Assembly: GCF_049309525.1 (NCBI RefSeq)
Contig: NC_133368.1
Span: 21,276,318 to 21,340,317 of the forward strand
Source: Garra rufa
Lineage: Eukaryota > Chordata > Actinopteri > Cypriniformes > Cyprinidae
Reading direction: 5' to 3'
DNA: 64,000 bases
Part shown: positions 33,652-45,721 of the stretch, piece by piece
Layout of the letters: every line of letters begins with the position of its first letter
Position numbering within the stretch: the stretch's first letter is position 1
Program-made: the position numbers and the translations under genes
The notes under the pieces: model-generated
What the model was told of the DNA's origin: nothing
The model's database searches: none
The model's input: only the letters and a program-made list of their open reading frames with translations

Positions 33652-34405
33652 CAAAAGTTTTGGATCAGTGCGATTTAAATTTTTTTTTGTTTCTTACGTT
33701 CATCACGGGTACATTTATTAGATTTAAAAACAAACAAAAAAAGAATAGTGTAAAATGTTATTACAATGTAAAATAACTCTTTTCTGTTTTTGTATATACT
33801 TTATTTTTGTGTTACTTCAGTCTTTAGTGTCACATGATCCTTAAGAATTCATTCTAATATGCTCATTTATTTTCAGTGTTGAACGGAGTTTTTCAGGATT
33901 CTTTAATGAATAAAAAGTTTAAAAGAACAGCATTTATTTAAAATAGAAGTCTTTTGTAACAATGTAAACAATGCAAAGTTTAAAAATGAAAGAAATTTGA
34001 AAAAGTATTACTTTAATTCAGCAAGGATGTGTTAAATTATGTAAAAAAAAAATGATAGTAAAGACTTGATAGAAAAGATTTCTATTGTGAATAACTGCTG
34101 TTCTTTTTACCTCTTTATTCAGCAAAGAATCCTAAAGAAAGAATCGCAGGCAACTGTTTCCAACATTGATGATAATAATAATAAATCAACATATTAGAAT
34201 GATTTTCGAAGGATCATGTGACACTGAAGACTGGTGTAATAATGCTGAAAATTCAGCTTTGAATCAGAAGAATGAATTATTTCAATGTATATTAAAATAG
34301 AAAACCATTATTTCAAATTGTAAAAATATTTCAGATTATTGCTGCATTTTTGACCACATAAATGCAGCCTTGATGAGCATAAGAGACTTGCTTAAAAATT
34401 TGAAC
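33652..34405. mobile_element. CACTACC-family MITE, full but degenerate copy
   Basis: Left end CACTGCTGTTCAAAAGTTTT after TA (33650-33651). The interior has AGTGTCACATGATCCTTAAG, AAAGATTTCTATTGTGAATA and GATGAGCATAAGAGACTTG, the same order as in the 22331 copy. The right terminal repeat is eroded. Confidence 0.8.
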
Positions 34406-34659
34406 TAGTAAGAGAAACACATTTACTCATCTAAGCATCTAAGCAAGTAGTAATGTTAGCCTATATTTGATTTACCCTTTACAGTTGCTGCTTTCATAAA
34501 AATACACTTACTTGTAGGTTTAAAATGCTACGTTTGGCATATTTAATGTCCAGTGGCAAATATTTTACCATAATCAATATTTTATGGACATTTATTGTGG
34601 TCCTATTCTATTGGACTGTGTCTGTTTGGCGCGCATGCACATTGAAGTGAAGTCTGTAA

Positions 34660-35363
34660 AGCCTGATTCAGACTACACGATTTTAGCCTGATTTTGACAC
34701 GATCTGCTTAACATTATGGTGTCAAGATTCAATTGTTTCATCTCTAAAACCAAATCCACATTGAGCCTACAACGCTTCACGACATCGTCACAGAAAGACC
34801 AACATTTTTTCGTCATCCATGACAAGTTCGGTCACATCTGTGACACTGGCCAATAGGATCACGGAATGCCTTTGTACATTCTTTCAAACATGCCAAAACA
34901 AAAGAGACAATAGTATCGCTCCTGCTAGGTGGAATTTTACAATGGATTAAATGTTTGTGAAGCTATGAAAACAATAATTCTGCATTAAAGATGTTTGTGA
35001 AAAAAAGTCAAATAAAAACTATTTTACCTCAGTTCTCTTTGACAGTTCATGCTGTCCTCTTCATGCCATCCAGGTTTGTGTCCACTGTCAGGTTTTCGTT
35101 TTCTTTTTGGGTTTTTATGATGACAAGACCGAGCAAAACACGCTGTTTGCTACCCATTTTTTGTTTACGCTCATGTCACCTTCTGTCTAGTCCCGTGCTA
35201 TCGATGACAGCACGCATGTCATTAAAGACGGCAAGCGATGAACGTGTAGTGTGACATGATTCTTGTTCAAGACACGACAAGATTTTAGGAGTCAAAATTG
35301 CATAAATCTGACACGGTGACTGTCGTAACTGACAAAAAAAAATTGTGTAGTCTGAACCGGGCT
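34660..35363. mobile_element. PIF/Harbinger-like MITE (GATTCAGACTACACGATTTT ends)
   Basis: 3-bp duplication TAA (34657-34659 and 35364-35366). Inverted ends AGCCTGATTCAGACTACACG and ...TGTGTAGTCTGAACCGGGCT. Subterminal CACGATCTG and CACGACA motifs recur. 704 bp, no transposase. Minus- and plus-strand frames inside have no recognisable domain. Confidence 0.8.
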
Positions 35364-35739
35364 TAAGATAAGACTTGTCCACTCCTGACAGGGAAATGGA
35401 AATATTTGCATGACTTTCTAACATTTGCAGATGGAGAATATAGTTATGCACTGAGGAATATAGTTATGCGCTGAGGAAAACAAATCTCAAATGCATTAAA
35501 CAGCACAAATATAGTCAAGAGCATCTGTCCTGCCAACCTGTTAACTATATCTTAGAAAATTATTCTTAAGTCAAATGTCAATTTGATTTATGCCTTTTCC
35601 CTGTGTCCTCCACTATTTTTCAGATGCACTTGCAACATCAGACTAATGTACACTATGAACTGCTTTTCCATATTCTGTGTAGTTATTAAAAACAAATCAA
35701 TATATCATACAAATTCGATATACCACCCAGTCCTCATAT

Positions 35740-36401
35740 GGAGTTGATTTATATTACAATTCTCTTATGTTCACCAAGGCTGCATTTATTTGGTGAAAAA
35801 TACAGTAAAAACAGTAATACTGTGAAATATTATTACTGTTTCAAACAATTCATTTCTATTCAAATATATTGTAAAAAGTCATTTGTTACTGTGATGCAAT
35901 GCAGAATTTTCAGCATCATTACTCCAGTCTTCAGTGTCACATGATCATTCAGAAATCATTATAATATACAGTTAATATACAGTAGGGCTGGACGATAAAT
36001 CGAACGATATTGTGAGGCGCATTTAGTCAATGAAGCCGGTACTTTGATTAGTAGTAAATCTCCATCACGTGCGTTCAGCTCAGGTTCCGCTGGAGCGGCA
36101 ATTAATACACAGACACGTAAATCTCTGACAAGCTACGCCAAATCGCGCTCAATCGCATTCGATTTGCATTCGATTTTGAGCGCGATTTGGCGTAATTGCC
36201 GCTCCAGCTGAACGCACGTGATGGAGATTTACTACTAATCAAAGTACCGGCTTCATTGACTAAACGCGCCTCACAATATCGTTCGATTTATCGTCCAGCC
36301 CTAATATACAGATAAGTTTTGATCAAATTAATTCATGCTGAATTCATCCTTGCTGAATAAAAAAAATGTACTTACTGAAGCCAACCTTTTGAACGGTAGT
36401 G
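35740..36401. mobile_element. CACTACC-family MITE interrupted by a small hAT
   Basis: Family phrases ACCAAGGCTGCATTTATTTG, CAGTGTCACATGATC at the left and ...CCTTTTGAACGGTAGTG at the right, followed by TA (36402-36403). The left terminal repeat is eroded. Interrupted at 35993-36303. Confidence 0.8.
35993..36303. mobile_element. 311-bp near-perfect hairpin hAT MITE
   Basis: Perfect 8-bp duplication ATATACAG (35985-35992 and 36304-36311). Ends TAGGGCTGGACGATAAATCG and its exact complement. The outer ~98 bp of each arm match with one visible mismatch (GGCGCA versus GGCGCG). Further inverted pieces near the centre (AATCGCGCTCAA against TTGAGCGCGATT; GGAGCGGCAATTA against TAATTGCCGCTCC) make almost the whole element self-complementary. 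Non-coding. Confidence 0.95.
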
Positions 36402-37251
36402 TAAATGAGGCTGAATGATTTATTGTCAAGAGTGTGGAAGTGGGACGTAACTGTAGTCATTACGATTATGCCATTAAAAGGTTTTTACCAGACAATGAAG
36501 AGGTGGAGATTTTTATTTTTCAAAGCGGTGAGGCTTTGTGTTGTCATTTCTTTCCACCACATCATGGCTGAATGAACTGATTAAGCTTAACCTCAGTATG
36601 AACCCTTCCCACATTGAGCAGGAAGTTGTTCTATCCTTTGCTCATGTGTGAAGAGAGAGAGCGAGAAGGCTGAATCTAGACGGTTTTCGCCTGGGCACAG
36701 CCCTCCAGACCCGCAGCTGGAGACGGGCCATTGTGTTCTCCGTCATCCAGACGTCCAGTGTTGTTGCCATAGCAACGGCAGGGCTAGCTGAGGTCAGAAT
36801 GCGTATGCTGGCTGATAAGAGGCAGAGCATCCAGACTACTGAGTCTTTAATCAGCTCTCTGGTTAATCAATACCAACCAGCCTGCAGCTAATCAGCTGAG
36901 GACGTTCAGCATGAGTCTGATGCTCAGGCCATTGTCCATAACTGGGTCATTTTTGTTCCTCATATCTGTTACAAGGAATAAAAGAGCACAATGTATGATG
37001 ACTACTATTATAAAATGAGAGCTCAGCGGTTCTCCCTGACTGGCTGAAAAGGACCAGGCTTAAGCCTTGTTCACACTTTTGATTTTGGCTAGCAGGCGGC
37101 ACTGCTAGAATACTTTTTTTGCCATAAATTGTATCATGTTGCGATGGTACAATAATCTGTAGTTTATGGTTTTAATAAAGGAAATAACTACAATCTCAAC
37201 AAGCACTGTGAATAACATAAAGTAAACAATGTAGAAACTGCTAACTGTTAA
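36402..37251. other. Intronic DNA, mostly unassigned
   Basis: Near 37068-37130 the phrase CCTTGTTCACACTTTTGATTT resembles an end fragment of the 28203 MITE family. Otherwise nothing recognised. Confidence 0.45.
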
Positions 37252-38031
37252 AAGAACACTCCACTTTTTTTTGGAAATAGGCTCATTACCCAACTCCCCC
37301 TGAGTTAATAAGTTGATTTTTACCATTTTGAAATCCATTCAGCCGTTCTCCTGTTCTGGCGATTATCACTTTTAGCTTAGCATAGATCATTGAATCCTAT
37401 TAGACCAGTAGCATCACGTTTAAAAATGACCAATGAGTTTCCATATTTGTTGTATTTAAAACTTGACTCTTCTGTAGTTATATCGTGTACTAAGACCGGT
37501 GGAAATACAAAGCTGCGAGTTTCTAGGCTGATAATATTAGGAACTACACTTCCATTTCGGCGTAATAGTCAAGGAAGTTTGCTGCCGTAATATGGCTGAA
37601 GCAGGCGGAGTATTATCAGAAATGAGTTCCCAGCTAGTTTAGCATTTGCACATGTGCTGCGTGGTATTACTGCTCCTGCTTCAGCCTTATTACGGCAGCA
37701 AACTTCCTTGACTATTACGCCGGAATGGGAGAGTAGTTCCTAATCTTATCAGCCTTGAAAATTGAAGCTTTGCATTTCCACCGGTCTTAGTACACGATAT
37801 AACTACAGAAGAGTCAAGTTTTAAATAGGACAAATATCGAAACTCGTTGGTCATTTTTGAATGCGATGCTATTGGTCTAATAGGATTCAATGATCTATGC
37901 TAAGCTATGCTAAAAGTGATATCGCCAGAACAGGAGAACGGCTGAATGGATTTCAAAACGGTAAAAATCAACTTATTAACTCGGGGGGAGTTGGAGAATG
38001 AGCCTATTTCCAAAAAAAGTGGAGTGTTCCT
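37252..38031. mobile_element. TTAA-flanked long inverted-repeat MITE (GAACACTCCACTTTTTTTGG ends)
   Basis: TTAA at 37248-37251 and 38032-38035. Ends AAGAACACTCCACTTTTTTT and ...AAAAAAAGTGGAGTGTTCCT. The two arms are each about 340 bp and highly similar. They are so well conserved that each holds a 66-codon open frame (37390-37590 plus; 37690-37890 minus), differing at about nine residues. I regard the frames as by-products of arm similarity, not as proven genes. The short loop is around 37610-37670. Confidence 0.9.
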
Positions 38032-38153
38032 TTAAGTTAAATGTGATTTTTTTTTTTATATATATATAGAAACACATTTCAGTTTTTGTAAATATAGGGA
38101 GGTTTACTGTATTACATGATTTGCAGTGCTTAATGGGAGTGTACTGGCCTTAA

Positions 38154-38901
38154 AGAAGTACATTTCTAGAACAAAAAATTACAGATAATTTACTCACCCT
38201 CTTCTCAAATATTCATTTCTTTCTTCTTTCGATAAGAAATTGTTTCTTGAGGAAACCTTCAGAAATTATCTCCATATAGTGGACTTCAATGCTGCCCCCA
38301 AGTTTGAACTTTCAAAATGCAGCTTCAAATGGCTCTAAACAATCCAAGCCGAGGAAGAAAGGTCTTATCTAGTGAAACGATTGGTTATTTTTTTTATTTA
38401 TTTTTTTTTAAATTACAATTTATATACTTTTTAACCTCAAACACTCATCTTGTCTTGCTCTGCCTGAACTCTGCTGTTTCCGTTTCAAGACTGTTAGGGC
38501 ACGTCGAAAAACTTATTTTCTAAAACTTCAAAATTGTCCTACATCACTGTTTAACCTTTTTTTTTTTTTTTTTTTTTTTAAGGTGTTTTTGAGGTTAAAA
38601 AGTATATAAATAGATTTTTTTTTTTTTTTTTTTTTTTTTAAACCGATCGTTTCGCTAGATGAGACCCTTTTTCCTCGGCTGGGATCGATTACAACCAAAT
38701 TTGGGATTGTTTGAGGCCGCATTTAAACTGCATTTTGGAAGTTCAAACTCAGGGCACCATAGAAGTCCACTATATAAAAATCCTGAAATGTTTCCCTCAA
38801 AAAACATAATTTCTTTACAACTGAAGAAAGAAAGTCATGAACATCTTGGATTGGGGGCGAGTACATTATCTATTAATTTTTTATGGAAGTGAACTTATCC
38901 T
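38154..38901. mobile_element. TTAA-class fold-back MITE (TGAGGAAAACATTCC family), copy 2
   Basis: TTAA at 38150-38153 and 38902-38905. The arms pair AGAAATTGTTTCTTGAGGAAA-type sequence at the left with CCCTCAAAAAACATAATTTC at the right, and CTTATCTAGTGAAACGAT with ATCGTTTCGCTAGATGAG. Two poly(T) runs (38557-38579 and 38616-38639) lie in the right half. Confidence 0.9.
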
Positions 38902-38917
38902 TTAAGTGATATTTCCA

Positions 38918-39395
38918 GGTAGTGCTGTCAAAAGTACTGATGTCTGTACTGAAATTTTGAAAATGTGATGACACCAGCATTTCTCGCTAGCAGTTTTAGC
39001 ACTGTTGACCGTATTCCTAAAAACCTTTGATTGGATATTGTGTTAATGGGCTCAAGATATGTGTCTGTGATTGGCTACAAAGATCATGGCTTCACACTCT
39101 TCACCGAGTGCTTGCATAGATACACACGGGAGCGCTTGAAACCGCGTTTATCAGCGGATCCCTAATGTATCTGCTCATAGAATGATCTGCTGATAGACTC
39201 GCCTTTCAGACATTCTCATGTGCATCTGTAAGTGCTCTGTAAATAGGGTGAAAGATGTGTATTTACACAAAAGTTTTTGAAGTGACGATCATTGCAGCCA
39301 ATCACAGATATATTAGTTGAGTGTGTAAACACAATGGCCAATCAGAGGTGTTTTAGAAACCGCACAGCAGCGCTCAAAATGCTAGCAGAAATGTT
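38918..39395. mobile_element. Possible hAT fragment (AGTGCTGTCAAAAGTAC start)
   Basis: The sequence AGTGCTGTCAAAAGTACTGA resembles the start of a hAT family that I recall from fish. The segment is bounded at the right by another MITE. No second end or duplication is seen, so this is tentative. Confidence 0.3.
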
Positions 39396-39407
39396 GCTAA
39401 ATAAGAA

Positions 39408-40533
39408 TAAATATTCTGATAATTTACTTACCCCCATATCATCCAAGATGTTTATGTCTTTCTTTCTTCATTCGAAAAGAAATGAGGTTTTTGAGGAAAA
39501 CATTCCAGGATATTTCTATAAAGTGGACTTCAATGGGGATCAACAGGTTGAAGGTCCAAATTGCAGTTTTAATGGAGCCTCATCTTTCACCTTATCTGCA
39601 CAATCCCAAATCAAGAATAAAGGTCTTATCTAGTGAAACAATCTGTCATTTAAAAAAAAAAAAATTGTATATACATACCACAAATGCTCGTCTTGCACTA
39701 GCTCAACCTCATGCATTACATAACCTTTCAAGTACCGACCCAGTGTTTTCAAAGTAAATGTCCAAAGAAGGTCAAACACCCTTTACAAAAAAGGGTAAAA
39801 CAATGATGCCAGACAATTTTGAAGTTGGAAGAGAAAATGAGTTTGAGTTTTTCGTCCAACCCTATCTTTTTTAACCGAAGTTCACTCTTAAAAATAAAGG
39901 TGCTTTAAAAGGTTCTTCACAGCGATGCCATAGAAAAAACAATTTTGGTTCCACAAAGAACCATTCAGTCAAAGGTTCTTTAAAGAACCATCTCTTTCCT
40001 ACCTTTTTATAATCTGAAGAACCTTTTTTCGCCACAGAGAACCTTTTGAGAAACATAAAGGTTCTTCAGATGTTAAAGGTTCTTTAAGGAACCATTTAGA
40101 CAAAAAAGCTTCTTCTATGGCATCATGAAGCACCTTTATTTTTAAGAGTGTACACAGACGAAGAACTAACCACACAACCTTTCAAATGTGATTGTTATGT
40201 GTGAAGATGCGCATCACAGAGCTAGTGCAACACAAGCATTTGTGGTTAAAAAGTATATACATTTTTAGATGGGTTTTTATTTTTAATTACTGATCGTTTC
40301 ACTAGACCCTTATTTCTCGGCTGGGATCGTGTAGGTCCCTGAAGCTGCATTGAAACTGCAATTTGGACCTTCAACCTGTTGTGCACCATTAAAGTCCACT
40401 ATATGGAGAAAAAACACTATATGGAGTGTTTTCCTCAAAAACCTTAATTTCTTAAAGAAAGACATTAACATTTTGGATGACATAGGTTTGAGTAAATTAT
40501 CAGGAAGTTTTCATTCTGGAAGCAAACTAATCC
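39408..40533. mobile_element. TTAA-class fold-back MITE, copy 3, interrupted
   Basis: Left arm TTCTGATAATTTACTTACCC, TTTGAGGAAAACATTCCAGG; right arm TGCAATTTGGACCTTCAACC, ATTCTGGAAGCAAACTAATCC with TTAA at 40534-40537. The left terminal 20 bp or so is lost. The central part includes GAAGTTGGAAGAGAAAATGA and CACAAGCATTTGTGG. A 258-bp element splits it. Confidence 0.85.
39893..40150. mobile_element. Short MITE (CACTCTTAAAAATAAAGGTG ends), nested
   Basis: Inverted ends CACTCTTAAAAATAAAGGTG and ...CACCTTTATTTTTAAGAGTG. Inner short repeats AAAGGTTCTTTAAAGAACC and AGAACCTTTT occur several times. TA follows the right end (40151-40152); the left flank is TT, perhaps a mutated TA. The same repeat is abundant in fish genomes. 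Confidence 0.9.
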
Positions 40534-41061
40534 TTAATTTCAGTACAGACGTCGGAACTTTTCAAGGGTTCGATTACCTTTCGAAACTGGAATCTGGTAG
40601 CTGATATACGTGCACAAGGTAACAATATTAAAAAGTAATATATCTCCTTTTAATTTTTTTGTAGAAAATTTATGTAAACGCAATACAATTGTGAGCTGAA
40701 TTCGTGTTTGTAGGAACCACAGATCGTATTCATTATGTAGAGGTGATGATGAATGAAAGTGAAAGGAGGGAAAACAGCTGTCTAAGGGAGTTGGAGTTGC
40801 AGTGAGAGAATGTTGCCTGAGTCGGCTGGTGCTTTTGACTTCTCCATTCATTTTCGGTATTTATGACCTCATTTGCGTAATTCCCATCAGCCACCAGCCT
40901 CGCCGAAATCTCCAATTATATATGCATCTCGGTGCTGCCCAACGAATTGCGTTCCCTAGGTGGTTAATATTTTCTTAATGATGCGTGTGATTTTCTGTTT
41001 GACTGTGGAGAACATGGGGAAGTATACACAGCCTCTCAGCATGTCAGTTTAGTGCTCTTGG

Positions 41062-41092
<31 letters not shown>

Positions 41093-42137
41093 CTGGGTTT
41101 GCTCTAGAGATCCATCAGTACGTGACCCACTGTGTTGTTAATGATGTAATGAGTGGTGGGGATGAGGCCTGGGGCATGTTGTCTTCTCCGTGGTGACTTC
41201 ATAAACGAAGTCTGCAGAGGGGCGACCGCGGCTCGGCTCGGCTCGGCTCGGCTCAGGCAGGTGCCAAGCACCGCTACCCTCTCCTGCAATGCAGAGACAA
41301 AGCAGTTTAACACTGGGGTTTAGGCTTTTGTCATCTGTGTGCGAAGTATGGCAGTTTTGTGCAGTGCACTGAGGCAGAATACATCCCAAGCACGTGCTAA
41401 ATGCTGATGTGTGCACAGTACTAGACAGTTAGTCATGCATTTTTCCTCTAAATGTCTCACTTAGACACGTTTCTGCTAAAGCCTGTAATGTATTCAGCCG
41501 TCTGGGTTCAAATGGCCTCTTTTCGGAGAACAATGCAGATGTAATTTTTATAGCTTAGGCTCATTTGGTCTCTGAAATGTGTGACTGTACTTGAAGATGG
41601 GAATTTTATGTTCATTTTGTGGGGAGTTTTAGTTGTGTGGGTTTAACTGGATTGTTGAAAGTCAATATTAAAGTTTAAAAAATGTAATCATGCCAGCATC
41701 TATTCAGGATACTAATATGAAATGCAGAAATTGGTAAAGATACCCTTCTTGGTAGTGTACTGACAAACACGATCAGCCTTGAGTGAATGTAAACAGCACA
41801 AACGATTGGATTTGTGTCAAAATATTGGATGTGTCAATTAGGCCTTGCAGTGTAAATGCAACCCAATAAAAATGTTGTATGTTATGTCATTAACATTAAT
41901 CTAGTAACAATATTGACTAGAAAAACAAACACTTGCTCCTCTTGGCCAGATAAGCAATCCAAAATCGAACATGAACACATGGCTAAGGGGGATAAAATAA
42001 AATGTAAAGGTAATTTTAATCACACACCAGCTTCACAGTCAAGCAACATTAATTGATTGATTAAATATGAATAAATATTTATACACTGAGGTTGACAAAT
42101 AATGTGAACAGCTGGGAAATAAGCAATATTTCTTTAA
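40534..42137. other. Intronic DNA with minor simple repeats, no gene seen
   Basis: Contains a (TG)n run at 41064-41092 and five GGCTC units at 41230-41254. No exon or transposon ends recognised. Small minus-strand frames (such as 41138-41416) run through the GGCTC repeat and are not credible. Confidence 0.55.
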
Positions 42138-42682
42138 CTCTTTCCCTGCCAGCTTTTTTGAAAAAAGTTGACAGCCACCGCCAGCATTTTTGATCATTTT
42201 TTTTACTAACATTTCATGCCCCCCAGAATATTTTGTTGAATATCTGAACATGCAATACACCAAAATAAAGAACAAAGCTTCTACTTTTAAGCGTCTAGCT
42301 TCAAGCATTCTTTTCTTATCAACACTCGGATGTAGGAAAGTTTTATAAAAAAAGCAACACATTCCACAAAAAGCTAAGAAAACCACAATTTTATCAAAGG
42401 CTATTGGATCATATTCAGTATGCTGATCGAAGCGAAGAAGCAGTAGATGGCTTCCATCAGCACCCCCAAAGCTTCACAGTCCTTTGCCTAATGTTATGGA
42501 GTAAAATGTTGATGCAGTAAGAGGTAGTTTTCATTTATATGCTGTTTATTGTTGTTATTGTTTTTGCATCTTCCTCACCTGTGTTTTTGATCAGGAGATT
42601 CTGAACTCACTCAGGAGATGCGTAATAGCATATAACAGTAAAAACGTGGAAACATAAAATTCCATGTTTGGCGGGGAAAAAG
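42138..42682. mobile_element. TTAA-flanked MITE (CTCTTTCCCTGCC ends), piggyBac-like
   Basis: TTAA at 42134-42137 and 42683-42686. Left end CTCTTTCCCTGCCAGC; right end, read inward, CTTTTTCCCCGCCAAAC. The interior ACAGCCACCGCCAGCATTTT is characteristic of a dispersed fish repeat. 545 bp, non-coding. The TTAA target suggests piggyBac-type mobilisation. Confidence 0.85.
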
Positions 42683-43111
42683 TTAAGATGTTTTACCACC
42701 ATTTGTCTTTTAATATAGCTTCCAAACTTCTTAGAATAGATTGTTACAACTTTTGAATATTCCACAGTGATATGTCGTCTATCAGAACATCTTTCAGTTA
42801 TTTAAGAGATCTTGAAGGAGGGAATCTAGTTTTCTCCGAAAGTATCTATAGTGGTTTGATAATATTCATGTCAGGTGATTTGTTTGTCAAGGGCAGGTGT
42901 TGAAGTTTTTTTTTGGTGCTCTGACTGTCCAGGTTTTATCATCATCCTCATACCATCTACAATTTAGCATTTTTGTGTGTGTGTGTGATTTAAGTTTTAG
43001 TAATAGCAGCTCTTTCATGGATACTAACTTTGTGAAGCTCAATAGTTGGGTTCTTCAAGGTGAAAATTGACGTTTGCTGTCACTTTTGCTGCTGTAGTTT
43101 TATGTTGGGAG

Positions 43112-44376
43112 TAGGCATGGGATGATAACCGGTTTCAAGGTTTACCGCGGTTTGAGAAAGTCACGGTTTCAAAACCGCAAACAAAAAAAGTTATACCGTT
43201 CCTACGATATGTGCATTTTCTGTGTCGTCAAAGTGAAAGCGCAGGACTCGCTACTAGGTTGTGTGTGTGCGTACCTGCAGCGAAAACAATGCAGCCCCTC
43301 CCTCACCGATCGTGTCTGTGATTGTGCACGTGATCCACAGTCAGTGAGACTCAGCCGGACTCAGCAGTGATATATAAGTTCAGGATGGACGAAGGAGGTG
43401 AACCCACACAACACAGAGTGGGGAATAGCAGACTATATGTACTAACCTTACGTTTCTGTGATTGAACATTAGTAAAACAATTAAGTTAAAGTGAAATCAC
43501 GTCTTTGCTTTTAATCCTTCAGGCACGTTAAAGGTGCAGTGTGTAGGTTTTTGCGGCATCTAGTGGCGAAGTGGTGAATTGCAACAGCCCACCGCTCACC
43601 CCTCCCTTTACAGAACTACGGAAGCCGATACAGAATTAAAATCTCACCTTTTTTTTGACAGCAACGAATAGTGAGATTTCTTTTAAAATGTAATTTAAGG
43701 AATTATATTTACTTAATCATTCAACAAAACTATGTTATTGTGAATATTACTGTTACCTGTTCATCATTGTGTCAGTGTTTTTTTTCACAAGCTGATAATT
43801 CTAAGTTAATAAAGACATAATGGTTCATTAAGGTCTTTAAGCACCCTTGAAAACATAGTTATTGCACCTCTGTCCAGAAATCATCTTAATTATTACACAG
43901 TGCACCCTTAACATCTTTTCAAAATCATGGCATAAAAAAAAAAAAACCTTGATGGCTCTCACGTGTCTTTGAGTATCTGTTTATTTCTGTAACTGTCACT
44001 AATTGTCATATTTTTGCTTTGATTAGTTATTGCATTTTTTCCATTTAGAAGGATTTGTTTTTGAACATTTTATTTTGTTGATTATTGTTGAGCTGCAGCC
44101 TTAGGCTCACACAAGTGACTGAAATTTAAGTAAGAAGATATAATTATTTATTTTAATTATTTTGCCTGATGTTCCATGTTACAAAATGTTCTAAATGTTT
44201 CCTAAAATAAAATATACTGTGTTCAGCAAAAAAATAAAAATAAAAACTTTTTTTTTTACCCAGACATTTAAATATAACATTGTAGAGCAGTAATTACAAA
44301 ACCGTGATACCGTGAAACCGTGATATTTTTATCCAAGGTTATCATACCGTCAGAATCTCATACCGGCCCATGCCTA
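43112..44376. mobile_element. hAT element with TAGGCATGGG ends
   Basis: Perfect 8-bp duplication GTTGGGAG (43104-43111 and 44377-44384). Ends TAGGCATGGGATGATAACC and, inward from the right, TAGGCATGGGCCGGTATGA. Subterminal CGGTTT and ACCGTGATACCGTG motifs recur. 1,265 bp including a nested TTAA element. The 82-codon frame at 43122 starts in the terminal repeat and has no domain. Confidence 0.95.
43532..43907. mobile_element. TTAA-flanked MITE (AGGTGCAGTGTGTA ends), nested
   Basis: TTAA at 43528-43531 and 43908-43911. Ends AGGTGCAGTGTGTAGG and, inward from the right, GGGTGCACTGTGTAATAA. Contains GCATCTAGTGGCGAAGTGG, a phrase of a widespread fish MITE. 376 bp. Confidence 0.9.
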
Positions 44377-44599
44377 GTTGGGAGAACATCCTTTCTGAGT
44401 GTTCAAAGGTCCCTATCATTCATTTTCAGTTTTCAGACACTTTTCACACTTTGTGTACCCATAATCTTAAAAACTGTTGTTAAAATACCAAACAATTGCT
44501 GTTATAGACGCTTCTGCTATTTACCTTTTTTTGGAAATCTGACAGGTCCCCCGTTTCACACTACACATACTAACCACTACTGAACAGTTTATTCTACAC

Positions 44600-45700
44600 T
44601 AGGGATGTAACAAACATATCAATACAATACAATACAATATCTTCATATGAAGTCCACAATACGGTATTTGAGATATTTAATAAATATATAAATGTTTAAT
44701 ATAAAACTATAAACTTTTGTGCATTTCTAAAGTTAAATTATTCTATATAATGCGCTTTGAGAGTTCAAAATTAAGAGCTCCTTCCCATGTTTTTAACTAA
44801 GAAAACTTGAGTTAGAAAAAAGTTAATTGACTTATAAACTTTAAGGGGGGCTCAACCCTCTTTTTATGTGGCATACTGTCTCAGTCTAAATTACATTCAC
44901 ACTGGTGTTTTAGGAAGCCAAACAAATTAGAATATAATAATAATAATAACAATAACAACTATTTTATATTATTATTCCTATGACAGTAATAGCCACAATG
45001 TAAAACAATTGCACTGTAAAATAAATAAAAATGAATATTTCATAGGTAAATTATTTTTGCTTTACACTACAGTAGGGAAATTACAATAATTTCCTAATTT
45101 CTACACTTGAAGGAGATATTTTGAATTTGGACTGCAGGAACGTTAACAATTTAAACAGCTAGCTGTCAATAATTCATACTGCACTTTTAAGCTTATATTT
45201 TGACGGAAACGGCAGTAGAGCTTTTAATTTGACAGAAAGCTCCAGCTTCAGTAAAAACAAGCTTACAAAAATGTGTCTCACTACAAATCTAGTGAAATGC
45301 TGTAATCATCTGCTGTGAAAATAAAGCACAATAGGTGGCTTTTTCGTTTCCAAACGTGCGCCAAACTCACAGCACATGCAATAAACGAGTTCACTGCATT
45401 CACTGTGAACTGAGCCGTTCTGATCCGTGGAAAACACCAAATCACAAGCTGATCACCTGAACGAAGGGCGCACTTTGAAACGTGCAGCGAAAACAGACTT
45501 GATGAAGGGATTAAGCCATATTGTGCTTTCGGTTTTTGTTAATTTGAGAGGTACTGTGTCAAAGAATAATCACCAAAAATACAACTTCAAAGACCTTTTA
45601 TGTTAGAATAAGTAGTTTGAATATATTTTAAAAACCTTTTGTTATATATTGCCATGTGACCACAATGATATAGATTATTGATAATACCGTTACATCCCTA
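44600..45700. mobile_element. hAT element with TAGGGATGTAAC ends
   Basis: Perfect 8-bp duplication TTCTACAC (44592-44599 and 45701-45708). Ends TAGGGATGTAACAAACATAT and ...GTTACATCCCTA. The interior matches the older 24298-25984 element in inverse orientation (ATTCATACTGCACTTTTAAG, AATCACAAGCTGATCACC). 1,101 bp, non-coding. Confidence 0.95.
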
Positions 45701-45721
45701 TTCTACACTAATATACAAACT

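Noticed and set aside
34991..35254. 87-codon plus frame and the 91-codon minus frame overlapping it
   Set aside because: Both lie inside a PIF/Harbinger-like MITE and show no transposase or other domain.
41138..41416. Minus-strand frame across the GGCTC tandem
   Set aside because: The apparent Ser-Arg-Ala-Glu-Pro repetition is a product of the five-base tandem repeat.
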